From Anaerolineae bacterium (GTDB lineage Bacteria; Chloroflexota; Anaerolineae; Aggregatilineales; Phototrophicaceae): DNA of 64,000 nt. Positions 9,879 to 19,527 of this stretch are shown here, piece after piece. The position numbers and the translations under genes are program-made. The notes under the pieces were generated by a model, which did no database searches, was not told the DNA's origin, and saw nothing but the letters and a program-made list of their open reading frames with translations. Numbering within the stretch: position 1 is the first letter of the stretch; each line of letters opens with the position of its first letter. The DNA is taken from the NCBI GenBank assembly GCA_017303635.1, contig JAFLCG010000018.1:43923-107922 (forward strand). The letters run 5' to 3'.

Positions 9879-10958
9879 ATGAACGTTGCCAAAACCGGCA
9901 CCCGGATCCTTTTCACCGGTCAGTATGCGGCTGGCACCAACAGCCTCTATCTGGCACAGGCTTTTCAACAATGCGGGGCGACGATCCGTTTCCTGAATGA
10001 CATCGCCATCTTCCCCTACTGGAATACCCTTGGTGGACGCATCCTGCGGCGACTGCAACTACCAGTCATTCTCCGAGAGTGGAACGTTCGTTTACTGCAG
10101 GAAGTGGATCGCTTTAAGCCGGATTTAGTCTATGTGACGGATGGGCATCTGGCTTATCAGGAAACGATCCAGAAGATTCGTGACCGTGGCGTGCCGATCA
10201 TGTGTTTTTACCATGACGTGCACTGGAAGAATCGACAATATTCCCGTTTTGACCAATGCCTTGATTTGTTTGACCTGGTGGCAACGACCCGGCAGTGGCA
10301 CGAAGCCGAATTCAAGATGGCTGGCGCAAAACACGTGATGGTCGTCCGCTTTGGTTACAATCCCCAGGTTCACCATCCGGTTATCAGCAACGAGCGAATT
10401 CGGCAGGTTTACGGTTCTGAAATGTGCTTCATTGGCACCAAAGAAGCGCAGCGGGTGATGGATTTAACCCGGCTGGTGAGCGGCGATTTCCCGTATGACT
10501 TCAAGATATGGGGATCCCTGTGGAATACCTTGCCAGACACGTCACCGATCTTGCGCTACTGGCAGGGTATGACCGCGCTGGAGGATGAGATCGCGCTGAT
10601 TTATGCAACCAATAAAATCGCTTTACACTGGGTGGGTTGGGATCCGAGCAGCAGTAATGAGCAATTAAGAAAAGGGGATCAACACAACAGCCGCACCTTC
10701 CAGATTGCGGCCTGCAACGGGGCAATGATGATGGCGCAGCGCACCGATGAACACAGGGCATTCTTTGTCGAAGATCAGGAAGCAGTTTTCTTCGATACCC
10801 CTGACGAACTTCTGGAAAAACTAGCCTACTGGATGGTCCCCGAACGCGATGATGCGCGCAGAGAGATCGCCCAGGCTGCCTATGCGCGTTGTATACGGGA
10901 AGATTATTCTTACGTCCCGGTCGTCAAGCGCTTCCTCACGCATTTTCAACTGGCCTAA
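9879..10958 (+). CDS. CgeB-like glycosyltransferase
   Basis: About 359 residues from the ATG at 9879 (AGGA 13 bases upstream); four earlier codons are possible. The N-terminal half has a Rossmann-like start ILFTGQYAAGTNSLYLAQA, and the C-terminal part NSRTFQIAACNGAMMM...HRAFFVEDQEAVFF is the nucleotide-sugar binding end typical of CgeB/Glyco_trans_1_2 proteins. These are GT-B transferases acting in the cytoplasm on lipid- or protein-linked glycans. It opens the plus-strand run of seven genes. Donor and acceptor are unknown. Confidence 0.82.
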   Translation: MNVAKTGTRILFTGQYAAGTNSLYLAQAFQQCGATIRFLNDIAIFPYWNTLGGRILRRLQLPVILREWNVRLLQEVDRFKPDLVYVTDGHLAYQETIQKIRDRGVPIMCFYHDVHWKNRQYSRFDQCLDLFDLVATTRQWHEAEFKMAGAKHVMVVRFGYNPQVHHPVISNERIRQVYGSEMCFIGTKEAQRVMDLTRLVSGDFPYDFKIWGSLWNTLPDTSPILRYWQGMTALEDEIALIYATNKIALHWVGWDPSSSNEQLRKGDQHNSRTFQIAACNGAMMMAQRTDEHRAFFVEDQEAVFFDTPDELLEKLAYWMVPERDDARREIAQAAYARCIREDYSYVPVVKRFLTHFQLA

Positions 10959-10968
10959 CCCAACTTCA

Positions 10969-12147
10969 ATGCGCGTTCTGTACCACATTTCGTACTACAA
11001 GCCGGCCTATATCTATGGAGGGCCGGTCATCAGCACCTCCAACCTGTGTGAAGGCCTGGCTGCGCTAGGGGTACAAGTGACGGTCATGACTACGAATGCC
11101 AATGGTCAGCAGCGCCTGGCAGTGCCGCTGGAAACCCCAGTCGAAGTCAATGGGGTCGAGGTGATCTATTGTCCACTGGGATTTACAGGTCAGTATTTTT
11201 ACTCACCGCGCCTCGTGGAGATCTTCAGAAAGGTCGTGTCCCAATACGATCTCATCGTGACCGATTCCTTTCTGACCTATCTGCTGGGGGGCACTGCGTC
11301 CGCAGCGCTGGCGGCTCAAAAACCTTATATCATCCCTATCCGGGGGCAACTGTTCCCCTGGGCACTGAAGCAAAGTGCCATCAAGAAACAGATCTATATG
11401 CGCGTCAGCGGACGGCGGTGGCTCAATGAGGCTGCCGGTTTGCACTGCACGACACCGGAGGAAGAAACAGCGGTTCAGCAATTGGGGCTAACCGCACCCA
11501 CTTTCACGGTTCCCAACAGCATCGATACCCAGGCATTTGCTGAACTCAAAGCCACTGACCATATTCGACAACACTACGGCATTCCACTAGCCTGTATGCT
11601 GCTGGTACAAGTCGGACGACTGGTTGCCATCAAGCGCCCGGATATCTCGGTGAAGGTATTGGCAGCATTACACCATACGCATCTCATACTAGCTGGCCCC
11701 TGTGACCCTGCATTCGAGGAGCAACTGAAGTCCGATGCGCGCAAGTGGGGATGCCTGGATCGCCTGCACTTTACCGGATTGCTGGATAATGAAGGTGTCA
11801 AACCGATTCTGGCGAGTGCCGACCTGTTATTGATGCCCAGTGAGGTGCAGGAAAACTTCGGAACAGCCGCTGCCGAAGCGCTGGCAGCCGGTATTCCGGT
11901 GCTCACCTCGACCGGCATTCCAATCGGCAGGTGGGCCATGGAGGAGCAGGCAGGTTTTGCTACGGAATGTACGCCAGAGCACTTTGTCGATGCTGCCCGG
12001 AAGCTGTGTGCAGATCCCGAAGGTTTGAAGCAGATGGGCAAACGCGCGCGTCACTTTATGCAGCAGTTTGAAAAGAAGGCTGTTGCCCAACGCATGTTGA
12101 GCCAGTATGAACGGATTATTGAACTACAGCGCAGGAAGCCGCAGTAA
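10969..12147 (+). CDS. GT4-family glycosyltransferase
   Basis: About 392 residues from the ATG at 10969, just 8 bases after the preceding stop; an upstream in-frame extension overlaps the previous gene and has no family features. The N-terminal half contains the GGP loop (YIYGGPVISTSNL), and the C-terminal half has the retaining-GT4 signature around ENFGTAAAEALAAGIPVL with the EX7E-type glutamates. It should add one sugar to the lipid-linked repeat unit in the cytoplasm. The specific linkage cannot be predicted. Confidence 0.92.
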   Translation: MRVLYHISYYKPAYIYGGPVISTSNLCEGLAALGVQVTVMTTNANGQQRLAVPLETPVEVNGVEVIYCPLGFTGQYFYSPRLVEIFRKVVSQYDLIVTDSFLTYLLGGTASAALAAQKPYIIPIRGQLFPWALKQSAIKKQIYMRVSGRRWLNEAAGLHCTTPEEETAVQQLGLTAPTFTVPNSIDTQAFAELKATDHIRQHYGIPLACMLLVQVGRLVAIKRPDISVKVLAALHHTHLILAGPCDPAFEEQLKSDARKWGCLDRLHFTGLLDNEGVKPILASADLLLMPSEVQENFGTAAAEALAAGIPVLTSTGIPIGRWAMEEQAGFATECTPEHFVDAARKLCADPEGLKQMGKRARHFMQQFEKKAVAQRMLSQYERIIELQRRKPQ

Positions 12148-12150
12148 CTG

Positions 12151-12750
12151 ATGCTCAACGCTTTGAACACACCCTGGAAAATCCAGAACGAACTCAAACG
12201 CTGTTTGCTCCTGCCCCGCATCTGGTGGTTGTGTTGGTGGGTGGGATTACGGATGAAAACGGGTTGGCGATTTTACGGTATGCCCATCTTCCAGATTCAT
12301 CGACAAGGCACGCTGCAGATCGGCAGCCATCTCCAACTGCGCTCGAATATGACCAGTAATCCGCTGGTTCCAACCCATCCTGTGCTCATCAGCGCCCGTG
12401 AGCCAGGCAGTCAGGTGAAAATTGGCGATCATTTTTCCATGACGGGAGGGGTCATTGTCGCTGCTGCATCCATCACCATCGGCAATTATGTGACCGTTGG
12501 CGCGAACACGCGCATTATGGATACCGATTTTCACCCGATGGATGCAGCAGACCGACGCCAGCGCTCATCCGGTGGGAATAGCGCGCCGATTGTCATTGAA
12601 GACGATGTCTTTATCGGAACCGAATGCCTCATCCTCAAAGGGGTCCGGATTGGAAAAGGCAGCGTGATTGGGGCCAGAAGCGTGGTGACCCATGATATAC
12701 CGCCGCACTCGGTTGCGGTGGGGCATCCAGCGCGGGTGATTCAATCATAA
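12151..12750 (+). CDS. left-handed beta-helix acyltransferase (WbbJ-like)
   Basis: A 199-residue hexapeptide-repeat protein. The coil region runs from about residue 85 to the end, with repeats such as ITIGNYVTVGANTRI and VFIGTECLILKGVRIGKGSVIGA. The segment DTDFHPMD carries the histidine used as general base in WbbJ/NodL-type O-acetyltransferases. It starts 3 bases after the preceding stop and its stop overlaps the next start, so it is in the same operon. O-acetylation of a sugar in the repeat unit is the likely role. Confidence 0.9.
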   Translation: MLNALNTPWKIQNELKRCLLLPRIWWLCWWVGLRMKTGWRFYGMPIFQIHRQGTLQIGSHLQLRSNMTSNPLVPTHPVLISAREPGSQVKIGDHFSMTGGVIVAAASITIGNYVTVGANTRIMDTDFHPMDAADRRQRSSGGNSAPIVIEDDVFIGTECLILKGVRIGKGSVIGARSVVTHDIPPHSVAVGHPARVIQS

Positions 12751-13982
12751 TGATGCGCATTCTCATCGTGACCTTGCTCTACGCCCCGGATGATGGGCCG
12801 AGTGCCCCACTTTTCCAGATGCTGTGTGAAGAACTCGTTCGGAAGGGACACCAGGTTACGATCATCGCAGCAGTGCCACATTATCCGAGCGGTCAGGTAC
12901 CCGAACACTTTCGCCGGGGCTGGTTGCAAACCAGCGAGGAAAATGGCGTTCGCGTGATCCGGGTGCGGGTTCCGTCACTGGATCGTAACCGCCTGCTCTA
13001 TCGGGCTATCCAGTTCGGGGTATTCCAACTGGGCGCAGCCCTCGCCAGTTTGCGTCAGGCCTATGATGTGGCACTGGTCACAAACCCGGCTATTGAAGTC
13101 TTTTTGCCCTTCTTCACGAGTGTGGTGCTGCGCCGAAAACCATCCGTATTCTTTGTCGCCGATGTGTATCCGGATGTGGGCATTCAACTGAACATATTTC
13201 GCAGCCGCCCAGTCATCAAACTGGTCGAAGCCTTAGAACGATTTTGCCTGGAACAGGCGACTTATACCTGGATTTTCTCTCAGTCTTTCCGCATTCCGAT
13301 TGCCCGTCTGGGCGTGCCACCGGAAAGACAACGGCTGATTTACAGTTGGATCAATCCTCAGACGATTGCACCACTCCCGCGGAATACAACCTTCTCCCAG
13401 GAATTTGATCTGGATGATCGCTTTGTCGTCCTGTACGCCGGCAACCTGGGACTCTCACAGGGCTTAGACCGTGTGTTGGACGTGGCTCAAAGCCTGATGG
13501 ACCATCCACAGTTCTGCTTTGTCTTTGTGGGGGATGGCAGCGGCAAGGATGCTTTGGTCAAACAGGCCGAAGCCCGACAACTGACCAATGTGCGTTTTAT
13601 CCCCTTCCAGCCATTCAGCCGCGTGGCTGAAGTGCTGGCAACCGCTGATGTCGCCCTATTGAGCTTACAGAGCAGCATCGCCAGTTCATCGATCCCATCC
13701 AAAACATTCTCTTACCTGGCAAGTGGTCGCCCGATCATCGGCATTCTCGATCCTCAAAGTGATGCCGCTGATCTCATCCGGCGTTCGGGCGGTGGTATGG
13801 TGATCGCGCCCGACCAGATTGACGCGCTAGAGGATGTCCTGCTGGAGTGGTATCGCGCTCCTGAACTATACAGCGAAATGGGTGCGAAAGGGCGCGCCTA
13901 CGTGCTGCAATACCATACCAGCCCGTATGCAGCCGAGCAGGTCGAAGCGCTGCTACAGGATGCGATAAAAGCTGATGGATAG
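12750..13982 (+). CDS. GT4-family glycosyltransferase (WcaI/WbuB-like)
   Basis: A 410-residue protein; its ATG overlaps the preceding TAA (TAATG), and a second ATG follows directly. The N-terminal LYAPDDGPSAPL motif with VTIIAAVPHYPSG, and the C-terminal SSIPSKTFSYLASGRPIIGI, are characteristic of the WcaI/WbuB branch of GT4. Known members add fucose, FucNAc or similar sugars in colanic acid and O-antigen synthesis. The predicted site is the inner face of the cytoplasmic membrane. Sugar specificity here is unknown. Confidence 0.92.
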   Translation: MMRILIVTLLYAPDDGPSAPLFQMLCEELVRKGHQVTIIAAVPHYPSGQVPEHFRRGWLQTSEENGVRVIRVRVPSLDRNRLLYRAIQFGVFQLGAALASLRQAYDVALVTNPAIEVFLPFFTSVVLRRKPSVFFVADVYPDVGIQLNIFRSRPVIKLVEALERFCLEQATYTWIFSQSFRIPIARLGVPPERQRLIYSWINPQTIAPLPRNTTFSQEFDLDDRFVVLYAGNLGLSQGLDRVLDVAQSLMDHPQFCFVFVGDGSGKDALVKQAEARQLTNVRFIPFQPFSRVAEVLATADVALLSLQSSIASSSIPSKTFSYLASGRPIIGILDPQSDAADLIRRSGGGMVIAPDQIDALEDVLLEWYRAPELYSEMGAKGRAYVLQYHTSPYAAEQVEALLQDAIKADG

Positions 13983-14841
13983 TCGTAACCGAACCCCTAC
14001 CCCATGTCCCATTTGCAACCATGCCGGAACACATCCATTTCGCCAAATAAAACATGGCCGGGTGATGAACCGCTGCGACTCCTGTGGGCTGGTGTTTGCC
14101 ACCCCTTTGTGGACGAGTGCCGAAGCCGACACAGTATTCGCCAATTACCGGGGTTGGCCAGAAGGCATCAGCGGCGGAGTCAGTGACCGTAGTGCTGGCA
14201 TGGCTCAGATTGCCCGTCAGATCCACATTCATTGGCGCGACCAGGCGACTTCGACGCCAGGCTTACTGGATATAGGCTGTGCAGATGGCGAATTTTTCCG
14301 GGTGATGGCGGCCACTCAGGATGGATTCCAATTTAGCGGGGTAGAACCTGATCCCAAGTGGCAGCATCACGATTATGGCAATGCCCGGGTCTACCCGGTG
14401 ACACTGCGACAATGTCAATTTCCAGACGCACATTTTGATGTGGTCACCATTCTGGACGCCTTCTGTTACTTTCCAGATCCCAAAGCCCATGTTGAGGAAA
14501 TCATGCGGATCCTGAAGCCGGGCGGTCTGTTCGTGTTTGATATACCCGGTCAGCACTATTTGCGCCTGCGCGGTTTAGTCGGCAGTTGGTTTAGGTTAGG
14601 GCGAACACAGACCTTTGCGGCCTATCCCTACTACTACGCACATCCATCGGTGCTGGCGCTACTTGCCGGGACTCCGCATCAGATCAAAGCCATCGTTGTT
14701 GATCGTGGCACGGTTCAGGATCATCCCTGGCTCAAAGCGGGGCTGCAAGGCTATACCGGGATAATCAAACGGGGTGCTGATCAGTTCGCATCTTTACGCG
14801 AATTTGCGCCCAAACTCATTTATCTGATTCGGAAAGTCTAG
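13975..14841 (+). CDS. zinc-ribbon class I SAM methyltransferase
   Basis: A 288-residue protein that overlaps the preceding gene by 8 bases. The N terminus has a four-cysteine zinc ribbon (C11, C14, C34, C37), followed by a SAM-binding motif LLDIGCADGEFF near residue 95 and VVTILDAFCYFPDP around 150. This arrangement is typical of methyltransferases found in surface-polysaccharide and sugar-biosynthesis loci. Probable job: methylation of a glycan or its precursor. The exact acceptor is not evident. Confidence 0.88.
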   Translation: MDSRNRTPTPCPICNHAGTHPFRQIKHGRVMNRCDSCGLVFATPLWTSAEADTVFANYRGWPEGISGGVSDRSAGMAQIARQIHIHWRDQATSTPGLLDIGCADGEFFRVMAATQDGFQFSGVEPDPKWQHHDYGNARVYPVTLRQCQFPDAHFDVVTILDAFCYFPDPKAHVEEIMRILKPGGLFVFDIPGQHYLRLRGLVGSWFRLGRTQTFAAYPYYYAHPSVLALLAGTPHQIKAIVVDRGTVQDHPWLKAGLQGYTGIIKRGADQFASLREFAPKLIYLIRKV

Positions 14842-14853
14842 AAGGGCAGCACC

Positions 14854-15543
14854 ATGCCTGCACAATCGTTCAATCAAGAGGCCGAAATCGGCTACCATCT
14901 GAATGATCCGGCGACTCCGCCATCGCTTGAGGAACAAGCCTTTCTGGAACAGGATATGCGGCTGTGGGTGCCGGACTTCCCACAGGTGTTCGCGGGTAAG
15001 GATATTCTGGATTTGGGTGGTGGTCGCGGTACAGCCAGTATGCTGATCTCCCGCAAGTTTGCTCCCCGCTCGATCACGCATTTTGACCTGAGCCATAAAC
15101 GACTGACGGCTGCGCGAGAGTGGCAGCGGTCACAATCGAATTATTTCATTGTTTGTGGCAGCGTCTATGAATTACCTTTTCCAGACCAGACCTTTGACCT
15201 CATCATTTCGAACAGCTTTCTACATCACCTGCCCAATGTACAGATGGCCCTGTCAGAAGCCGGACGTGTGCTGCGCCCGGGCGGTCTGTATGTCGGGCGC
15301 GAACCCAATTTCAATAATCCACTGGTGCGACTGGGGGTGTTCTCACCGTTGAGCCGCTTGATTATGGGCGCTTCCAATCACAGTCAGAATGAATATCCTC
15401 TCCGCGCTCAGGAGATCGAAGCCGGTTTCATTCAGGCAGGCTGCCAGCCAGACTTGCAGTATTTCTGGCGGCGCATCCCTGGTTTACGGCATCCCCTTTT
15501 ATCCGTCGCAATTTCGGTGCGAGGTTATCGAACCCATTCATGA
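14854..15543 (+). CDS. class I SAM-dependent methyltransferase
   Basis: A 229-residue Methyltransf_11-type protein. Motif I is DILDLGGGRGTASMLI (about 49-64); DLIISNSFLHHLPNV (about 112-126) and RVLRPGGLYVG (about 138-148) follow in the usual order. It begins 12 bases after the preceding gene and its last codons overlap the start of the next, as expected in one operon. It could methylate a sugar hydroxyl or carboxyl; the substrate is unknown. Confidence 0.88.
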   Translation: MPAQSFNQEAEIGYHLNDPATPPSLEEQAFLEQDMRLWVPDFPQVFAGKDILDLGGGRGTASMLISRKFAPRSITHFDLSHKRLTAAREWQRSQSNYFIVCGSVYELPFPDQTFDLIISNSFLHHLPNVQMALSEAGRVLRPGGLYVGREPNFNNPLVRLGVFSPLSRLIMGASNHSQNEYPLRAQEIEAGFIQAGCQPDLQYFWRRIPGLRHPLLSVAISVRGYRTHS

Positions 15544-16487
15544 ATCCAGAGATATTCGCCGAATGGCACCGACGACGAGGGACACAGGTCTTGCGTACGG
15601 AGAGCAGTTGGTGGCATCAACAGGGGCCGCGTGCCTATCAGGCCTTTCCCTATCACTGGGTGATTACACCTGCTGAAGCAGAATTGCGGCAGTTCATGTG
15701 GCAGTATCAGGCGCTCGCACTCCGTTATTCCACCCCGATGGAAGCCGCTACGGGTTACATGAGCTATCATGCCGTATATGAGGGCAACGACTATGACATC
15801 AGCCAACTCGGCAAATGGGCACGCAAGAATATCCGCCACGGCCTGAAGACCTGTGGGGTTGAAGAGATTTCCTTTACTGATCTGGCGCGTGAGGGGCTGG
15901 CGCTGCAACTCGATACGCTCAATCGTCAGGGGCGCTCGGTACCGGCGACCCAGAAATGGTGGGATGACCTGACCATGGGCGCAGCCGATCTACCTGGGTT
16001 CAGGGCATGGGCAGCACGGGTCGAGGGAAAACTGGCGGCTTCGGTCATCACCTTCCAGATGGATAACACCATCTACATGCTCTATCAGCAATGTTTGCGG
16101 CAGTATCTTCCGCTGCATGTCAACAATGCACTCGGCTATGAAGTCACAAAACAGGTGTTATCAACGGAGGGCATCAAAGGCGTCCTCTATGGGTTGCATT
16201 CACTGGATGCACCCGCCAGTGTTGATGAGTTCAAGTTCCGCATGGGATATCATCCCAAGCCGGTCCGCCAGAGAGTCCTGTTTCACCCACTGGCATCCCC
16301 ATTCATGAATAACGTGACTCACAAGGCAATCCGCCTAATCCAGCGCTATCGCCCCAACCAACCTACCCTGGCCAAATTAGAGGGTATGTTGCGGTTCTAC
16401 CTGGAAGGTCTGCGTGACCACAGTCAGCAAACCGTGCCGCTTCATCTTCGCAACGCCATTAGCGATTCTGAAGATCAAGAACCTTAA
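15540..16487 (+). CDS. FemAB/GNAT-fold aminoacyl- or acyltransferase-like protein
   Basis: A 315-residue protein overlapping the previous gene by 4 bases (ATGA). The segment GRSVPATQKWWDDL (about 130-143), followed by a strand-rich part with AARVEGKLAASVITFQMDNTI and a later GLHSLDAPASVDEFKFRMGY, fits a GNAT_6/FemAB-like fold. Such proteins in polysaccharide loci transfer acyl or aminoacyl groups to sugars. Its 3' end overlaps the convergent minus-strand glycosyltransferase by 29 bases. The substrate is unknown and I am only moderately sure of the family. Confidence 0.65.
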   Translation: MNPEIFAEWHRRRGTQVLRTESSWWHQQGPRAYQAFPYHWVITPAEAELRQFMWQYQALALRYSTPMEAATGYMSYHAVYEGNDYDISQLGKWARKNIRHGLKTCGVEEISFTDLAREGLALQLDTLNRQGRSVPATQKWWDDLTMGAADLPGFRAWAARVEGKLAASVITFQMDNTIYMLYQQCLRQYLPLHVNNALGYEVTKQVLSTEGIKGVLYGLHSLDAPASVDEFKFRMGYHPKPVRQRVLFHPLASPFMNNVTHKAIRLIQRYRPNQPTLAKLEGMLRFYLEGLRDHSQQTVPLHLRNAISDSEDQEP

Positions 16488-17610
16488 TCAACCGTTCGCG
16501 AAAATGATCAAACTGAAAGTACTGGCGATAGCGTTGACGAGCCGCATCGCCTAATTGCTTTGCCAGTGCTGAATCGGTCAGCAGGGCAATACAGGCACGG
16601 GCGGCAGCCTGCGGTGTTTGCTCGATGAGCAGACCGGTCTCATTATCCAGCACAATCTCTTTGACACTATCATATTTGCCGCCAATACTGGGTAAGCCAT
16701 AGCGGGCCGCTTCGACAAAGACGAGGCCAAAGCCTTCACCCCGGCTGGGCATGGCAAACACACGGCATTGGCGAAAACACTCATCTACCTGAGACTCGGT
16801 CAGGTGACCCAGAAAGATGATCTTTGAGGCAACGGCATCGGGCTGCTGGGCGACCAGCGCTTCCAGATCGGCTTTGCCATCCCCACGACCACCCCCAATC
16901 CAGAGTTCGGCATCGGGTACAGCCTGCAGAACTTCCTGCCAACCCAGTATCAATTCCTGATGGCCTTTGTAGAGATGTGCCCGGTTCATGTTGCCGAGGA
17001 TCAACACAACCGGACGTCGCTGCGCCGGGATATATGGAATAGCCAGCGCAGCATCCTCGGCTTCTGGCAGCGCATAAAGAGGCGGCTCCACACACAGATG
17101 AACCACGTCTGCTACAGGGAGCATGGGGTTGCTCTGCCGCGCTTTTTCATCGGTACTGCGGGAAATGCTCAAGATCTGTTTGGCCTGGGTAAAGGCTCGC
17201 CGCTTCAGGCGTGAAAGCGGTTCAAACACTTCAATGCCCACTTCCCAGATTGTATACGGTGGATGAAATGGGATATTGGCTAACAACGCCTGGTTGACCA
17301 TCTGATACATGACCTGGTCATAGCGCCTGGTCAGGATCGCCTGAAGCAAATCCATCGCCATCCGGCGCTTATCATTTGCATAGGTTTTTACTTCAATCTG
17401 AAGATGTTGATGCGCATGGACACTCACCATGCGGTGAATATGGAGGGCGCTCGGCAGGTCATCACTGAGTGACCAGATGGTTAACTGTTGTATAGCAGGA
17501 ATACTCGCCAGTACCCGGGCGGTACACCGCCCAAACTGGGCCATGCCCGCCGGTTTGATGCTACCGGTTGAATCCAGCCCCAGGTCCACCGCGATATACA
17601 GGTAACGCAC
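16459..17610 (-). CDS. GT4-family glycosyltransferase
   Basis: A 383-residue GT-B protein. The C-terminal domain has PVVLILGNMNRAHLYKGHQ and the donor-site motif MPSRGEGFGLVFVEAARYGL with the two conserved glutamates of GT4. It is the last gene of the minus-strand run from 24430, only 9 bases after the asparagine synthase gene, and its 3' end overlaps that of the convergent FemAB-like gene. It should add a sugar to the repeat unit; specificity is unknown. Confidence 0.9.
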   Translation of the reverse strand: MRYLYIAVDLGLDSTGSIKPAGMAQFGRCTARVLASIPAIQQLTIWSLSDDLPSALHIHRMVSVHAHQHLQIEVKTYANDKRRMAMDLLQAILTRRYDQVMYQMVNQALLANIPFHPPYTIWEVGIEVFEPLSRLKRRAFTQAKQILSISRSTDEKARQSNPMLPVADVVHLCVEPPLYALPEAEDAALAIPYIPAQRRPVVLILGNMNRAHLYKGHQELILGWQEVLQAVPDAELWIGGGRGDGKADLEALVAQQPDAVASKIIFLGHLTESQVDECFRQCRVFAMPSRGEGFGLVFVEAARYGLPSIGGKYDSVKEIVLDNETGLLIEQTPQAAARACIALLTDSALAKQLGDAARQRYRQYFQFDHFRERLIKVLDLQNR

Positions 17611-17619
17611 AAGCGCCTC

Positions 17620-19518
17620 TCAGTCGCTCATGGCGATATTGTGCTGCTGGAGCCAGGCTGCCAGGACAAACAGAGTCATGATCCGCCCCGCATTATAGGC
17701 GCTGCTCCCGTTCAGGAACTGGGTCCAGGTATGCTGAACCGCCTGAGCCCGGAAAGGCCGATCTTTGAGGATCTCTAAAGATGCGGCGACTGTGCTCTTG
17801 AGAGGGCCACGCAACCAGCGATCAAAAGGAAAGGCAAAACCTCGTTTAGGGGTATGGAGCCAGTCGGCCAGAACATCGTTCTTGATGACATCCCGCAGAA
17901 AGGGCTTTGAACCAGCTCCATTCAAGCGCATGGCACCGGGAAGGGCCAAGACCGCTTCCGCAACCAACCGATCGACAAACGGAACCCGAAGCTCAATGGA
18001 GTGGGCCATCCCCATCTGATCGCTATCGCGGAGCAGCGTGTTCCGCATATAGGTGCTCATTTCAAGCAGACTAACACCGGCAACGACATCGCCGCCCGCG
18101 ATCAATTGAGCCAAGTCAGCCTCGACCCCGGGGGCAAATTCTTCATCCAACTGGAAGTCCACCAACCGGGAACGCATATGCCGCGTAAAGAGCTTACGGG
18201 TGGAAAGATAGGCCTGGAGTGCAGAGCCATCACTTCCCAGCAGATCGCCTGTTTTTTGTGAAAGTGCGGTTGAGCCACCGACTGACTGAATCGCTCCAGC
18301 CGCAAGCTGACGAGTCCAACCCGGCAGATTCCGCAAACCCGCCAGCAAACGCGCTGCCTGTTGGGTCTGCCGGAAGGTACTGTAGCCGGCAAAGAGCTCG
18401 TCACCACCCAATCCCGTCAGCGCCACTTTAAGACCCGCCTGATGGCAGGCCTGGCTGATGACCCAGACATTGGCCCCATCACTACTGGGCAGATCATAAC
18501 TGGCAAGCCACGCACTCACATCATCCAGAAAGTCCTCCGCCCGCAGCCGGACTTCAAGATGCTGTGTTTTGAAATGAGCAGCAATCGCACTGGCCTGGGC
18601 CGATTCATCAAAGTCGGCTTCGTCAAAGGCTACCGTCAGGGTACGAACATGCTGCGGGATATGCCGGGACATCAAGGCAACCAAGGCCATCGAGTCCAGC
18701 CCACCGGATAGAAAAACGCCGATATTCACATCACTAATCAGATGGGCCTGAACGGAGTCGCTCAGCGCTTGATAGACACGTTCCTGGGCTTCCTGTGAGG
18801 AGACATGGGTATCCAGATGGTTTGGCAGCGTCCAGAAACGCTGGACGTGTATTGCTGGCAGAGTCGTCGTACGCAGATCCAATAGAGCATAATGCCCCGC
18901 AGGAAGCGAATGAATGTCTTCGACCAGCGTATCCGGATCCTGCACCGATCCATAACTCAGGTAGCCCAGCAGGCCGCGCGGGTGCAAGCGACGACTGACG
19001 CCCGGGACAGCGAATAAGGTACGCACTTCACTGGCAAAAGCGAATGTATCGCCCGTTTGCGTGTAGTACAGGGGCTTGATGCCAAAGTGATCCCGCGCCA
19101 GGAGGAGTGTCTGCTGACGGGGATCGTAGAGAGCAAAGGCAAACATCCCTCGTAACTGCTGAATGAAGCTCGGGCCGTAAATCAGGTACGCTCGGAGCAG
19201 GACTTCTGAGTCCCCTGTTGATGTGAAGGGTCGTGGATCGACCTTGCTGATTTCAGCCCGCAAATCCAGATAATTATAGATTTCGCCATTGAAGATGAGT
19301 GTACAACCCGTCGCTTCATCAATCATTGGTTGATCAGCAGCCGTCGTGAGATCAATGATTGACAAGCGAGCATGGCAGAAAGCCAGATGGTGAGAGGATG
19401 TACGAAGCGTGATGGCTGATTGCCCATCCGGCCCCCGATGCTTCAATTGGCTGAGCACGCTGTCAAGTTCATCCGGGCTGAACTCGGTCGGCCTCAATAG
19501 TCCGGCAATACCACACAT
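17620..19518 (-). CDS. asnB: glutamine-hydrolysing asparagine synthase (locus-specific paralogue)
   Basis: A 632-residue two-domain enzyme of normal AsnB length. It starts MCGIAGLL, so Cys2 is the glutaminase nucleophile, followed by LKHRGPDGQ and IFNGEIYNY. The synthase half has the ATP pyrophosphatase loop SGGLDSMALVALM and the GLGGDELFAGY motif. Textbook members convert aspartate to asparagine, but AsnB paralogues in polysaccharide loci often amidate sugar carboxylates (WbpS-like). Here it lies between a polymerase and a glycosyltransferase, so amidation of a uronic acid is an alternative; sequence alone does not decide. Confidence 0.93.
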   Translation of the reverse strand: MCGIAGLLRPTEFSPDELDSVLSQLKHRGPDGQSAITLRTSSHHLAFCHARLSIIDLTTAADQPMIDEATGCTLIFNGEIYNYLDLRAEISKVDPRPFTSTGDSEVLLRAYLIYGPSFIQQLRGMFAFALYDPRQQTLLLARDHFGIKPLYYTQTGDTFAFASEVRTLFAVPGVSRRLHPRGLLGYLSYGSVQDPDTLVEDIHSLPAGHYALLDLRTTTLPAIHVQRFWTLPNHLDTHVSSQEAQERVYQALSDSVQAHLISDVNIGVFLSGGLDSMALVALMSRHIPQHVRTLTVAFDEADFDESAQASAIAAHFKTQHLEVRLRAEDFLDDVSAWLASYDLPSSDGANVWVISQACHQAGLKVALTGLGGDELFAGYSTFRQTQQAARLLAGLRNLPGWTRQLAAGAIQSVGGSTALSQKTGDLLGSDGSALQAYLSTRKLFTRHMRSRLVDFQLDEEFAPGVEADLAQLIAGGDVVAGVSLLEMSTYMRNTLLRDSDQMGMAHSIELRVPFVDRLVAEAVLALPGAMRLNGAGSKPFLRDVIKNDVLADWLHTPKRGFAFPFDRWLRGPLKSTVAASLEILKDRPFRAQAVQHTWTQFLNGSSAYNAGRIMTLFVLAAWLQQHNIAMSD

Positions 19519-19527
19519 GGTTGAGGC